From: JANJUB01 sp040081075
GTDB taxonomy: Bacteria; Armatimonadota; Fimbriimonadia; Fimbriimonadales; Fimbriimonadaceae
DNA length: 64,000 nt
Reading direction: 5' to 3'
Assembly (NCBI GenBank): GCA_040081075.1
Contig: JBEBHJ010000008.1
Location: 12,485-76,484, forward strand
Shown here one piece after another: positions 42,267 through 51,756 of the stretch. Position 1 is the first letter of the stretch. Each line of letters starts with the position of its first letter. The position numbers and the translations under genes were made by a program. The notes below the pieces were generated by a model. That model searched no databases. It was not told where the DNA came from and saw only the letters and a list, made by a program, of their open reading frames with translations.

Positions 42267-44819
42267 ATGCTTGCCTTAATCGCCGTTGCCGCTCTAAGGT
42301 CGGACGTGATGGAAACACCCCCAATCGAGTTCGATTATCGCAATCGTGCGGGCCTTACTGCCTCATTCAACGGCGTTCCACTCATTCGAGGAAGCCAAAT
42401 CCAAATTGTTGATCCCAACACATCAAAATCACAGTTTGCTTCCGGGTCAAATGATCAGCAAGTTGAGAAACTGCCGAATGGAGGAATCGCGGCAAAGTTC
42501 ACGAGCCCAAATGGCCTTGCCACTGGCAATCAAACCTATACGAGGACAGAAACTGGTTTCCGCGTAACCTTCACGCTCAAGTGGACAGGGTCGAATCCGG
42601 TCAAAGCCGATTGGTCCCTGGGTCAAATTTGGGCAAGACCCTTCTTGGGCGGCGCAATCAGGGTCGGAGGGGAATGGCGCGGTCTCCCTCTCAGCCCTAA
42701 ACAGGAAGGAAGTGTGGAGGAACGCAGACTCGGTTCCGTCACGAAGGAGTTCGAACTCCAATCCTCCGCGGGCAAGCTTTCGGTGAAGGGAGCGACGCCC
42801 GATTGGACGCTCTTCGATGCCCGAGGGTATGAACAACCCTGGGCCAATGGCAATGAACTACTTTGGCTGGGTCAAACCGATCTGACGCTTTATCCCAATC
42901 AGCCGTTTACATCGGAGTTGGAGGTTAGTTTCAGCCCAAACATGTTCGAAACGGTCGCAAGGGAAGTCTCACTTGATGGTGATCGGCTGGCAGAGGCGGT
43001 GGTGCCAGATAACACGGAGTGGCCCCTCATTCCCAGGCCGAAACAAGCCCTATTCAATCGGGAAACCACGTTCACTGTTCCGGACCAGCTTCAAATTGAC
43101 GTAAGCGACGCCTACTTTAAGGTTGCGGATGAGTTGGTTGATTCAATCCACTTGCATTGGGATAATCCCAATTTGAGCGCCGCGCAAAACTACCGCGGCA
43201 ATATCATGATGCGCGTGCAAAACCTTGGGCTCGGCCCGGAGGGCTACGAAGTTAAGGTCACGCCCGAGGCGGTCGTCCTATTGGGGCAAGATGAGATCGG
43301 CTTGCGTCATGCGGTTCGCACATTAGGATTCCTGGCCTTCGTCAAAAACGGAAAGCTTAGCCTTCCGTGTGGCTCATTGCGCGATTGGCCCTCGATTAAC
43401 TGGCGCGGCGTCCACTTGTTTGGGGGGCCAGATATCAAAGCTTTTCATACAAAACTGGCAAATCGGGTTCTCGCTCCGCTCAAATTCAACCGAGTCCTTC
43501 TACAATGCGAACGAACCAAGTGGGCTTCGTTTCCCAAGATCGCGACGGCCCAATTCAACTCGCGCGAAGATTTGCGGGCAACGTTCGATATGTATCGACA
43601 ACTCGGGATTGAACCGATTCCGCTCATCCAAAGCCTCGGTCATATGAGTTGGTTCTTTGAGAATAAGCAGAATTTAGATCTCGCCGTCAATCCCGATTAT
43701 CCGTTTACTATCGACCCTCGAAAACCTGGAGCAGCGGTGGCACTAGGGAAGCTTTGGGACGAGGCCGCCGAACTCTTGAAACCAAAAGTGATGCACTTCG
43801 GGATGGACGAGTTTGATATTCGTGGAATGCCAGATGATCCCACGCTATCCACCCAAATTTGGCAGAAATCTTGGCCTATATTGAACTCGATCGCCGTTAA
43901 GCACCAGGCTGTGCCGATGCTTTGGGGCGATAAGGGGTTAGCCCCCGGCCAAGCGATTGATGCGGCGTTGGGTGACAACAGCTTTGAAGCCATGCAACGC
44001 CGAAACGCGATCCCCAAAAATGCCATCGTTGCCGATTGGCACTATCGCAACTATCCCCGAGCCGACAAGTTCCTTTGGTCTATTAATCTGTTTCGCAGCA
44101 TCGGCCTCTATACGGTTGGCAGTGGTTGGTTCAATCCCGATAATATCAAGGGGTTCTGCGATGCCTGCTATCAATCTGGATCGGGCTACCTACAAACAAC
44201 TTGGGCCGGCTATCAATCCGATGAGCAAGCCGTACTGAGTGAGTTCAAACAGTTTGCGGCTTACGTTCATGCCGCCGATTACGCATGGTCAAATCGATCC
44301 GAACGAGCGAGCGAGTTGCCCTACGACGCAGGCCAAGTTTTTTCAAGACTTTTCTTCGGACAGCCAAGCCCGATCAATATCTCTCCCGGAACCGCCCTCC
44401 CGGGCTTCCGGTCGCAGGCCATTGGCGACGTCAACTTTCGGGTGGGATCGCCGATCGCCTTGATTTCTATTATCTCCCCCAACACGGCCCGAGAGTCGGC
44501 CATGGTTACTGTCTCCCCTCAAGGGCTAAGTGGTCGAGTGGTCGCGTTTGCGGTTGATACCGCTATTCAGTGCCAGGATCGCGATATGGTCGCGGAAATT
44601 ACCGTGGTAGACGCGAAAGGCAAGTCAACCACTCGAAGGCTCCTTTACGGATCCGATGTTCGATCGTCGGGCGACCCACGGGCGACCGTTTCAACACGAA
44701 ATGGCAGCCTTTCTCTGATCAAGATTCCGCTGACAACCCGCGGAAATGTCTCGAAAATTGTGTTGAAGGCGAGCAATACCTACGCGGGACTCCGCGTGCA
44801 CGGTGTTACTGCCTATTAA
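42267..44819 (+). CDS. Beta-N-acetylhexosaminidase, GH20
   Basis: An 850-residue exported glycosidase with a short hydrophobic N-terminus. About 240 residues of beta-rich sequence come first. Then a GH20b-like domain (WPLIPRPKQALFNRETTFTV onward) and the catalytic barrel (DWPSINWRGVHLFG), with the catalytic Asp-Glu pair in MHFGMDEFD (about residue 510). A C-terminal beta domain follows. It should release terminal GlcNAc or GalNAc by substrate-assisted catalysis. The barrel's usual RG(v)xLDxxR motif is partly diverged (NWRGVHLFGGP). Its last 14 bases overlap the convergent mobA. Confidence 0.85.
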   Translation: MLALIAVAALRSDVMETPPIEFDYRNRAGLTASFNGVPLIRGSQIQIVDPNTSKSQFASGSNDQQVEKLPNGGIAAKFTSPNGLATGNQTYTRTETGFRVTFTLKWTGSNPVKADWSLGQIWARPFLGGAIRVGGEWRGLPLSPKQEGSVEERRLGSVTKEFELQSSAGKLSVKGATPDWTLFDARGYEQPWANGNELLWLGQTDLTLYPNQPFTSELEVSFSPNMFETVAREVSLDGDRLAEAVVPDNTEWPLIPRPKQALFNRETTFTVPDQLQIDVSDAYFKVADELVDSIHLHWDNPNLSAAQNYRGNIMMRVQNLGLGPEGYEVKVTPEAVVLLGQDEIGLRHAVRTLGFLAFVKNGKLSLPCGSLRDWPSINWRGVHLFGGPDIKAFHTKLANRVLAPLKFNRVLLQCERTKWASFPKIATAQFNSREDLRATFDMYRQLGIEPIPLIQSLGHMSWFFENKQNLDLAVNPDYPFTIDPRKPGAAVALGKLWDEAAELLKPKVMHFGMDEFDIRGMPDDPTLSTQIWQKSWPILNSIAVKHQAVPMLWGDKGLAPGQAIDAALGDNSFEAMQRRNAIPKNAIVADWHYRNYPRADKFLWSINLFRSIGLYTVGSGWFNPDNIKGFCDACYQSGSGYLQTTWAGYQSDEQAVLSEFKQFAAYVHAADYAWSNRSERASELPYDAGQVFSRLFFGQPSPINISPGTALPGFRSQAIGDVNFRVGSPIALISIISPNTARESAMVTVSPQGLSGRVVAFAVDTAIQCQDRDMVAEITVVDAKGKSTTRRLLYGSDVRSSGDPRATVSTRNGSLSLIKIPLTTRGNVSKIVLKASNTYAGLRVHGVTAY

Positions 44820-45354
44820 GCGTTAAAGCTTCCCACTCTGCGCGGGTATTTGCTCCCCTTGCGCAGTCTGGATCAAGCCCGGCTCGCACAAAATTTTCAG
44901 GTTCGATCGCTTTCACTCTGAGGCACTCTAGCCATCGCATAACCCGGGTTTCTCCCTGTCTTACCAATGCGCTCGCGTCCTGAAATGCGTTGCTTGAGTA
45001 CAAGCCGCAAAGGGGTTGCAATCGCCCTTCCAAGTTTGGAATCGCCGCATCGAAATCGCCTTTTTGGCGGTGGAGAAACTCAACCAACCGGGGGTTAAAC
45101 CCCGGAATGTCGCAAGAAACCACAAGAACGGATGGGGCCGTCGGGCTAAACTCGCTGAGAGCAACTAGGGGCCCCGCTAGGGGTTGAGAGTCTGGCTTAC
45201 CTTGGGGGCCTAAAATGGTTAGTGGCACGCCAACTTCGCCCAAGAGCCGCCCAATCCGGTCAACCATTGTCTCGCCGTGGATTCTTAAGCTTGCTTTGTC
45301 CATCCCCATTCGCGAGCTCCTACCGCCGGTGAGGAGTACGGCCTCAACATGCAT
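44806..45354 (-). CDS. mobA: Molybdenum cofactor guanylyltransferase
   Basis: A 182-residue enzyme that adds GMP to molybdopterin cofactor. It has the nucleotidyltransferase motif LLTGGRSSRMGMDKA (G-loop), then PLTILGPQG, LVALSEFSP, VLVVSCDIPGFNPRLV and the C-terminal LEGRLQPLCGLYSS. It starts inside the last 11 bases of the molybdoenzyme gene, which would use the cofactor it makes. Confidence 0.92.
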   Translation of the reverse strand: MHVEAVLLTGGRSSRMGMDKASLRIHGETMVDRIGRLLGEVGVPLTILGPQGKPDSQPLAGPLVALSEFSPTAPSVLVVSCDIPGFNPRLVEFLHRQKGDFDAAIPNLEGRLQPLCGLYSSNAFQDASALVRQGETRVMRWLECLRVKAIEPENFVRAGLDPDCARGANTRAEWEALTLNRQ

Positions 45355-47560
45355 TGAGCCGATCCTTGGGCGAGGCGCTCAATATGGACTCACGACCAGC
45401 AAGCTTCCCATTCCATGCGGCAATCGTCACGGTCGCATTTTTGAAAGCCGGGGTCTTCGAACGCGGGTCTAGAGTCCTCGGCACCAGTTCGTTGGCTTCA
45501 GGATAATACATCGCTGCGCATCCCGCGGCAATATCCAGCGCGCGAACCATTACCACCATCTCGCCCACTGCGTTTCGAACCTGGACCGGCTGATCCTCTT
45601 TGAGACCAAGGCGAGCAATATCAATGGGGTTAAGCATGATGATGTCTCGCGAGGTCTGATTGCGATAAAGATCGTGCTCCTCGTAGACGACCGTGTTGAA
45701 CTGCCCCTCAGAGCGGATCGTCATGAGGCGAAACTCGCTATCGGCAAGGGGAGCTAACTCGGGAATTGGGTGGGGCTTAAACAGCGCTCGACCGGTTGGA
45801 GTGTCAAACGATGCGCCTGCGAGGCGTCTCCCCGGAATCTGAAACTCCACCTTTTCCTGAATGGCCCCCAGTGTTGGGATGATTTTTGCGATGAACTTAC
45901 GGATTTCGTCGTGATTGCTGAGTTCGGCCCAGTTTAGCCCGGGCTTCTTCAGACTTTCGCCCAGGGAGGCAATAATCGAGACCTCCGTTCGAGTTTGTGC
46001 ATGGCGCTTGGGTCCGCCTTCGCTGAATCGAACCAAGCTGAACATTGATTCTTGCGTGGTGATTTGATCTTCTTCGTCGCGTGCACAAACCGGAAGAATA
46101 ATGGTGGTTTTTCCTCGTCCCCGAACATGACCAGTATTGAGCGAAGTGCTGAGGTATACAAGTGTTTCAAGTGCAGAAAGGGACTTGCCGGCAAAGCGAG
46201 AGTCTGGATTTGCTCCGAAGAGGTTTCCACCCAAACACAGGCCAAAATCCATTTCGCCGCGTTCACAGGCCTCCATGGCCGCCATCGTGTCGTACCCGGG
46301 CCAAGACGGGGTCAAAACCCCCTGTTCGGAGAGTCGGTCCAAAACCGATTGCTTTACTTCGGGCGAAACTCCTAATGTGCCGAGTCCTTGCACGTTGCTG
46401 TGACCCCGAATCGGCATGAGACCTGCGCCCGGCTTACCAACCATGCCGCGCAAGAGGGCAAGATTGGTGATCCACTGCACGTTTGCGACGCCATGCTCGT
46501 GATGTGTAATGCCCATCGTCCACGCAAAGATTGCCCGCTCGCTCGTTGCATAAGCGGCTGCGATTTCTGCCATTTGGATTCGACTTATGCCACTGGTGGC
46601 CTCAAGTTCCTCCCACGTCATCGCCTTCAGTTGGCTCTCAACTTGCTCAAACTGTTCGGTAGAGTGTTCGATGAAGGCGCGATCAAGGCATTCTGGCATC
46701 TCAAGCAAAGCCTTACTAACTCCGATACAAAACGCGATGTCCCCGCCAATCGAAACTTGCGCATAGTGCGAAGCGATCGGCGAACCGAACAGCATGGATT
46801 TCAACTTAGACGGCACACGAAACTCAACCAAACCGGGCTCGCGAATCGGATTCACAACGACAATCGTGCCGCCCCGTTCGCGTAGCTTCGCTAAGGATGT
46901 CATCAGGCGAGGATGATTTGAAGCCGGATTACCCCCGATGAGGAATAGGAAGTCGCAAACCTCTAGGTCTTCGAGGTTAACGGTCGCGGTACCTGTTCCA
47001 ATTGACTCGCTTAGGCCCACGCCGCTGGCTTGATGACAGTAGTAAGAGCAGTTGCTCACGTGATTGGTGCCGTAGCATCGGGCTAGAAGTTGAAGCAAGA
47101 ATCCGGCTTCATTTGAACTCCGTCCGCTCGCATAGAAGAATGCTCGATCCGGTGACGTCGCATTGAGTCGCCGAGCGACTAATTCGAGTGCCTCTTCCCA
47201 AGAAACAGCGCGATAGTGGGTGTCCCCATCACGGGCAACAACAGGTTCGGCAAGACGACCGCATGCTTCAAGTTCAAGCGAGCTCAATCCCGCCAGTTCA
47301 GCAAGAGAGTATTTCTGAAAAAATTCCGGGCTGACCCTGCCCTGCATATCGCCAACCATTGCTTGCAACGACTTTTTGCAAACTTCGGGAAAATGTCCCG
47401 CTTCGTTTACCATTCCGCCCTGTTGGCCGCCCATTCCCAGGGCGCAGGTTTTGCACGCATTTTTGGCCCGCATCGCGCGCCACAATTTCAGAAACCCAAC
47501 TTGGCGTCCCTTACGGAAAGTATAAGAGATCGCCTGCCACCCCCCGCCATACCGCGCCAT
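45344..47560 (-). CDS. Molybdopterin oxidoreductase, FdhF/YdeP type
   Basis: About 738 residues from ATG 47560 (ARYGGGWQAISYTFRKGRQV). The YdeP-type Cys motif CKTCALGMGGQQGGMVNE is visible, then molybdopterin-binding blocks (AFFYASGRSSNEAGFLLQLL, FLFLIGGNPASNHPR, WTMGITHHEHGV) and the C-terminal dinucleotide-binding domain (TIRSEGQFNTVVYEEHDLYR). It is formate dehydrogenase-like, but YdeP proteins have no settled substrate. It is co-transcribed with mobA and is the last chromosomal-type gene before the tRNA fragment. Confidence 0.9.
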   Translation of the reverse strand: MARYGGGWQAISYTFRKGRQVGFLKLWRAMRAKNACKTCALGMGGQQGGMVNEAGHFPEVCKKSLQAMVGDMQGRVSPEFFQKYSLAELAGLSSLELEACGRLAEPVVARDGDTHYRAVSWEEALELVARRLNATSPDRAFFYASGRSSNEAGFLLQLLARCYGTNHVSNCSYYCHQASGVGLSESIGTGTATVNLEDLEVCDFLFLIGGNPASNHPRLMTSLAKLRERGGTIVVVNPIREPGLVEFRVPSKLKSMLFGSPIASHYAQVSIGGDIAFCIGVSKALLEMPECLDRAFIEHSTEQFEQVESQLKAMTWEELEATSGISRIQMAEIAAAYATSERAIFAWTMGITHHEHGVANVQWITNLALLRGMVGKPGAGLMPIRGHSNVQGLGTLGVSPEVKQSVLDRLSEQGVLTPSWPGYDTMAAMEACERGEMDFGLCLGGNLFGANPDSRFAGKSLSALETLVYLSTSLNTGHVRGRGKTTIILPVCARDEEDQITTQESMFSLVRFSEGGPKRHAQTRTEVSIIASLGESLKKPGLNWAELSNHDEIRKFIAKIIPTLGAIQEKVEFQIPGRRLAGASFDTPTGRALFKPHPIPELAPLADSEFRLMTIRSEGQFNTVVYEEHDLYRNQTSRDIIMLNPIDIARLGLKEDQPVQVRNAVGEMVVMVRALDIAAGCAAMYYPEANELVPRTLDPRSKTPAFKNATVTIAAWNGKLAGRESILSASPKDRLNAC

Positions 47561-47670
47561 CAGGGAGAGTCTATAACAAAAAATGAACGGCGTGCCGAGC
47601 TCGCGCGGGGGCCTGATCACCTGGCCCTGCGTATCAACTTGGTCAGGCTTAAGCCAGTTTCATAAAGAAC

Positions 47671-47718
47671 TGGAGCCGAAGACAGGATTCGAACCCGCGA
47701 CCCGCTGTTTACAAAACA
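47671..47718 (-). other. Partial tRNA-Thr(UGU), 3' part: probable att site
   Basis: Read on the minus strand, the segment holds the anticodon loop TTTGTAA (anticodon TGT), the 3' anticodon stem ACAGC, variable loop, T arm (GCGGG-TTCGAAT-CCTGT), the 3' acceptor strand CTTCGGC and TCCA. The matching 5' acceptor GCCGAAG and D arm are absent upstream, and the anticodon stem is mispaired. It is therefore not a functional tRNA but the duplicated 3' end left by integrase-mediated insertion. Confidence 0.8.
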
Positions 47719-47735
47719 TCGGCATAGACTCAAAA

Positions 47736-47773
47736 GCGTCCATTTTTAGGTTCAACTTGGAACCTATGGACGC
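47736..47773. repeat. Imperfect inverted repeat next to the att site
   Basis: GCGTCCA-tttt-TAGGTTC (47736-47753) faces GAACCTATGGACGC (47760-47773) across a 6-nt loop, giving 14 paired bases with a T4 bulge. It could be a recombinase/excisionase site or a transcript hairpin. Confidence 0.65.
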
Positions 47774-47787
47774 CTTTGAAAAGGGTG

Positions 47788-47810
47788 CAAGTATAAAAAC
47801 AAGTATAAAA
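47788..47810. repeat. Direct repeat CAAGTATAAAA, two copies
   Basis: CAAGTATAAAA occurs at 47788-47798 and 47800-47810, 12 nt apart (about one helical turn), 70 nt inside the island end. Candidate arm-type integrase sites. Confidence 0.6.
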
Positions 47811-47820
47811 GAATTCGAGT

Positions 47821-48234
47821 TCAATACCGATTTTTGGTGCTAGTCACCTCTGCCCCAATCTCCCGAATAATCTCTGCCACCTCCTTCCGCTCCATGCGCC
47901 TGCATAACACAACTCCAAGCGCCTCAAATACGTCAGCTACCTCGACGTTCGCCGTGAACTGCTCCGTGATCTTCGGAAGCGACAGCTCCATCATCGCTTT
48001 CCAAGCTGCGACTTGTTGAGCCGGTGAAACGACCTGCCCCGTCGAGCTCTCCCCCTTCATAATGCCCTCGATCTCAGGCAAGGCATTCCAGCCTTTCTCA
48101 AGCAAAGCCGTCCGTATCATGCTAGGAGGCCGTCCGGGTCCGCCCTTATGCCCATTTACCCCACCAGTAAGCAAAGCCCCACCATGAGGCTGCTTAACGA
48201 GCTGACCGCTATTTTCACCGCTATTTATTGACAT
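47821..48234 (-). CDS. Small phage-type protein
   Basis: About 137 residues from ATG 48234 (SINSGENSGQLVKQPHGGAL), with GGGAG upstream; the frame is open further but the extra residues look non-coding. The N-terminal Gly-rich basic segment (GGVNGHKGGPGRPPSMIRTA) resembles that of small phage-associated DNA-binding or terminase-small-subunit-like proteins. The remainder is helical. It is divergent from the helicase operon and could regulate it or be a phage remnant. Confidence 0.6.
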   Translation of the reverse strand: MSINSGENSGQLVKQPHGGALLTGGVNGHKGGPGRPPSMIRTALLEKGWNALPEIEGIMKGESSTGQVVSPAQQVAAWKAMMELSLPKITEQFTANVEVADVFEALGVVLCRRMERKEVAEIIREIGAEVTSTKNRY

Positions 48235-48257
48235 ATCGTAATACTCCCACCTAGTAT
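48228..48257 (+). promoter_or_regulatory. Candidate promoter of the helicase-sigma-methyltransferase operon
   Basis: TTGACA (48228-48233), 18 nt, then TAGTAT (48252-48257). This gives a leader of about 90 nt before the helicase start. The -35 box overlaps the start codon of the divergent 47821 gene, so the two could interfere. Confidence 0.5.
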
Positions 48258-48356
48258 ACGACCAGAAACACCATTTAGAGACCGCTAGAATCGTCACACA
48301 GGCGTTTTTCGCCCGTTCAGGTAACAACAATCGAAAATCGGTAGAATCCCGTTCCC

Positions 48357-51300
48357 TTGCCTCGCATCTTCGACAACATAGAGTTACCCTTCTTACCTTC
48401 CTTAGAAGAGATGCTTGGCACAGCAACGCGAGCCGACTTTTGCGTTGGTTACTTCAACCTTCGAGGATGGAACCGTTTGGGCCGAGTCGTTGACGACCGA
48501 TTCACGGGAGAGGGTCAAAGCAAAGCCCGACTTCTTATCGGAATGCACCTACTTCCCGATGACGAAGTAAGACACGAATACAGTCTCATCCGAGAAGATG
48601 GCCTCGATTCCGCCAAAGCGATTCAACTCAAAAAGCGGATGGCCGAACAGTTTCGCGATCAGCTCACTATCGGAGCCCCTAGCGACCTCGACGAGGCCAA
48701 CCTCCAACGCTTAGCCCGCCAACTACGCGCCGGAAAGCTAGTTGTTCGACTCTTCCTAAAGAACAGCCTCCACGCCAAGCTTTACTTAGTCCACCGAGAC
48801 GTTCCCGGTTCTGAGGTTGTAGGTTATGTTGGCAGCTCAAATCTAACCTTCTCCGGCTTGATGCAACAATACGAGCTCAACGTTGATGTCCTCGACGACG
48901 ACGCATCCCGAAAGCTTGCCAAATGGTTTGAAGACCGCTGGAACGATAGATGGTGCCTCGACATATCAGAAGAACTCGCCGACATCATTGAGCAAAGTTG
49001 GGCACGACCAATCCCTATCCCGCCCTATCACATTTATCTAAAGATTGCGTTTCACTTAGCCCATGAAGCCCGAGTTGGCGTTTCCGAATTTCGTATTCCG
49101 AAGGACTTCGGAAACAAACTCTTTGACTTCCAAGTTGCAGCTGTAAAGATCGCCGCCCATCACCTAAACAACGACCGAAGGAGAGGAGTCATTCTCGGAG
49201 ACGTTGTCGGACTTGGCAAAACATTAATGGCTACCGCGATAGCGAAAATCTTCGAGGATGATCACGGCTCAGAGACCCTTATCCTCTGCCCAAAAAATCT
49301 CGTCGCGATGTGGGAAGATTACGCTTACGAATACAGGCTAAGAGCAAAGGTCGTATCCGTTACAAGAGCCAGTCAAGACCTGCCCGCCCTAAAGCGCTAC
49401 CGCTTAGTGATCCTCGACGAAAGCCACAACCTAAGGAATCGCAACGGGAGCCGATACAAAGCGATACACGAATACATAAACAAAAATGACTGCCGATGCA
49501 TTCTCTTAAGCGCAACTCCTTATAACAAAAACTATACAGACCTTGGCTCCCAGCTTCGCTTGTTCGTTCCCGAAACTCAGGACCTTGGAATCCGCCCCGA
49601 CAAGTACATCAAGGAGATTGGAGAGGTCAAGTTCCAAGCCGTCCACCAATGCCCCCTTAGAAGTCTCGCCGCTTTTGAAATGAGCCCTTACGCCGATGAT
49701 TGGCGGGAGTTAATGCGCCTCTACATGGTTAGAAGAACCAGAGGATTCATTAAGGAAAACTACGCCCATACCGACGAAGACACCGGAAGAAAGTATCTCA
49801 TCCTCGCCGATGGTACCCACACGTTCTTTCCAGAAAGGATTCCCAGAACAATCAAGTTCCAGATCAGCGAAACCGATGGTGTAGACCCTTACGCTCGACT
49901 ATTCAATCAGACGATTGTAAACAAGGTTAATGCCCTCCACTTACCCCGCTATGGCCTTGGAAACTATATCGCCGTAGACCCCGACCTTCCCCCCACGAAC
50001 GCCGAAGCGATCATGATCAAGAATCTAAGCAACGCCGGAAAGCGACTGATGGGATTCTGCCGGACAAACCTCTTCAAACGACTCGAAAGCAGCGGCCTTG
50101 CTTTTGTCCAATCCGTTGAGCGTCACATCCTAAGAAACTACATCTACCTTTACGCCCTCGATGCTGGACTCCCGGTGCCAATAGGAACGACCGATCCCTC
50201 GATGCTCGACCCCCAATCATTGGACGCCGACACGGACGACACCCGGAGCATCTTTGATCAAGACAGCGAAGAACAGGTCGAGGTCGAAGAGCCCAAGATT
50301 CACGTTCCAATGACCACAGAAGCCGAGTTTCGAGCCCGAGCTAAAGAAGTGTACGAACTCTATTCAACCCGCTACAAACGCCGCCTAACGTGGCTACGCC
50401 CCCCACTGTTCTCGAATCGCCTCAAAGGAGACCTGCAAGCCGACTCAGATTCCCTTACAACTATCCTAGAGGAACATGGAACATGGAACCCCGCCGACGA
50501 TAAGAAACTCGCGAAGCTTTTCGAATTGTTGACCACGACTCACAAGAACGACAAGGTTCTCATCTTCACCCAGTTTGCCGACACGGTCAAGTATCTAACC
50601 GATGAGTTGAAGCGCCGAGGCATGACAAGCCTAGAGGGTGTAACCGGGCAAAGCGACGACCCAACTAAACTCGCCCAACGATTCAGCCCCGTCAGCAACA
50701 ACAAACGCGAGTCCGTCAAACCCGAAGATGAACTTCGTGTATTGATCGCTACCGACGTGCTAAGCGAGGGTCAAAACCTCCAAGACGCCTACATCATCGT
50801 CAATTTCGATCTGCCATGGGCAATCATCCGCCTGATCCAGAGAGCCGGTCGCGTTGACCGAATCGGACAAAAGCACGAAGAAATCATTTGCTACAGTTTC
50901 TATCCTATGGATGGGGTTGATCGGATCATCAATCTGCGCGATCGTGTCCGCCAACGTCTAACCGAAAACAACGAAGTGGTCGGAGCCGATGAGCTATTCT
51001 TTGAGGACCTCATCGTTGATGGACGCTACCGCGATCTCTACAACGAAAAGACCGGAATCCTCGACAACGACACCGACGCCGAAGTAGACCTCTCATCCCT
51101 CGCGTTCCAGATCTGGAAGAACGCAATCGACGCCGACCCATCCCTCAAAGCCACCATAGAGGACATGCCCGACGTTGTCTTCAGCGCGAAGGATCACGAA
51201 CAAACCCCCCAGAAACCCGGCGGTGCGTTGATCTACATGAGAGCCGCCGATGGTAACGACGCCTTAGCATGGGTTGATCAAACCGGGGAACTCGTTTCGG

Positions 51301-51740
51301 AATCACCTCTAGCGGTCCTTAGAGCTGCCGAATGCGAACCCGGAACTCCTGCTAAACGCAAAGCCAATAATCATCACGATATTGTTCGCAAAGGCGTCGA
51401 GCGCATGGTCGAAGAAGAAGCCAGTGTCGGCGGCCAACTGGGACGACCTTCCGGAGCAAGGTATCGCACCTACGAGCGACTAAAGGGCTATGCCGACCGT
51501 GTGGAAGGCACATTGCTTGCTACCGATGAATTGCTACGAGCAATTGACGACATCTTCCGCTATCCCTTACGGCAACAAGCCACCGACACGTTAAACCGTC
51601 AACTAAAAACCGGAATCTCCGATGAAGCTCTCGCCGAACTGTGTATGTCCCTTCGAGCCGAAGAACGCCTTTGCATTATCTCTGAGGACTTCGAACGCCG
51701 GGAACCCAAAATCATTTGTTCCCTTGGGTTGGTCACCTAG
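48357..51740 (+). CDS. PLD-nuclease-like / SNF2-type helicase
   Basis: A 1127-residue protein with a likely TTG start and no clear ribosome site. An N-terminal phospholipase-D-like domain has a single HxK motif (HAKLYLV, about residue 138, and GSSNLTFSGL, about 158), as in PLD nucleases that work as dimers. A superfamily 2 SNF2-like motor follows: Walker A VVGLGKT (about 281), DESH (about 353), SATPYN and QRAGRVDRIGQ (about 827). A C-terminal region of about 200 residues is unassigned. Such helicases accompany DNA methyltransferases in defence loci, and a PglX/Eco57I-like methylase lies two genes downstream. It probably tracks along and cuts unmodified DNA. Confidence 0.88.
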   Translation: MPRIFDNIELPFLPSLEEMLGTATRADFCVGYFNLRGWNRLGRVVDDRFTGEGQSKARLLIGMHLLPDDEVRHEYSLIREDGLDSAKAIQLKKRMAEQFRDQLTIGAPSDLDEANLQRLARQLRAGKLVVRLFLKNSLHAKLYLVHRDVPGSEVVGYVGSSNLTFSGLMQQYELNVDVLDDDASRKLAKWFEDRWNDRWCLDISEELADIIEQSWARPIPIPPYHIYLKIAFHLAHEARVGVSEFRIPKDFGNKLFDFQVAAVKIAAHHLNNDRRRGVILGDVVGLGKTLMATAIAKIFEDDHGSETLILCPKNLVAMWEDYAYEYRLRAKVVSVTRASQDLPALKRYRLVILDESHNLRNRNGSRYKAIHEYINKNDCRCILLSATPYNKNYTDLGSQLRLFVPETQDLGIRPDKYIKEIGEVKFQAVHQCPLRSLAAFEMSPYADDWRELMRLYMVRRTRGFIKENYAHTDEDTGRKYLILADGTHTFFPERIPRTIKFQISETDGVDPYARLFNQTIVNKVNALHLPRYGLGNYIAVDPDLPPTNAEAIMIKNLSNAGKRLMGFCRTNLFKRLESSGLAFVQSVERHILRNYIYLYALDAGLPVPIGTTDPSMLDPQSLDADTDDTRSIFDQDSEEQVEVEEPKIHVPMTTEAEFRARAKEVYELYSTRYKRRLTWLRPPLFSNRLKGDLQADSDSLTTILEEHGTWNPADDKKLAKLFELLTTTHKNDKVLIFTQFADTVKYLTDELKRRGMTSLEGVTGQSDDPTKLAQRFSPVSNNKRESVKPEDELRVLIATDVLSEGQNLQDAYIIVNFDLPWAIIRLIQRAGRVDRIGQKHEEIICYSFYPMDGVDRIINLRDRVRQRLTENNEVVGADELFFEDLIVDGRYRDLYNEKTGILDNDTDAEVDLSSLAFQIWKNAIDADPSLKATIEDMPDVVFSAKDHEQTPQKPGGALIYMRAADGNDALAWVDQTGELVSESPLAVLRAAECEPGTPAKRKANNHHDIVRKGVERMVEEEASVGGQLGRPSGARYRTYERLKGYADRVEGTLLATDELLRAIDDIFRYPLRQQATDTLNRQLKTGISDEALAELCMSLRAEERLCIISEDFERREPKIICSLGLVT

Positions 51741-51756
51741 TCCAGTGAGGTAGCAA

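Noticed and set aside
47671..47760. A complete tRNA-Thr gene
   Set aside because: The 5' acceptor strand, D arm and proper 5' anticodon stem are missing upstream on the minus strand.
48235..48426. N-terminal extension of the 47821 gene
   Set aside because: It would overlap the helicase start and promoter and adds Cys/Arg-rich sequence without family character; ATG 48234 has a ribosome site.
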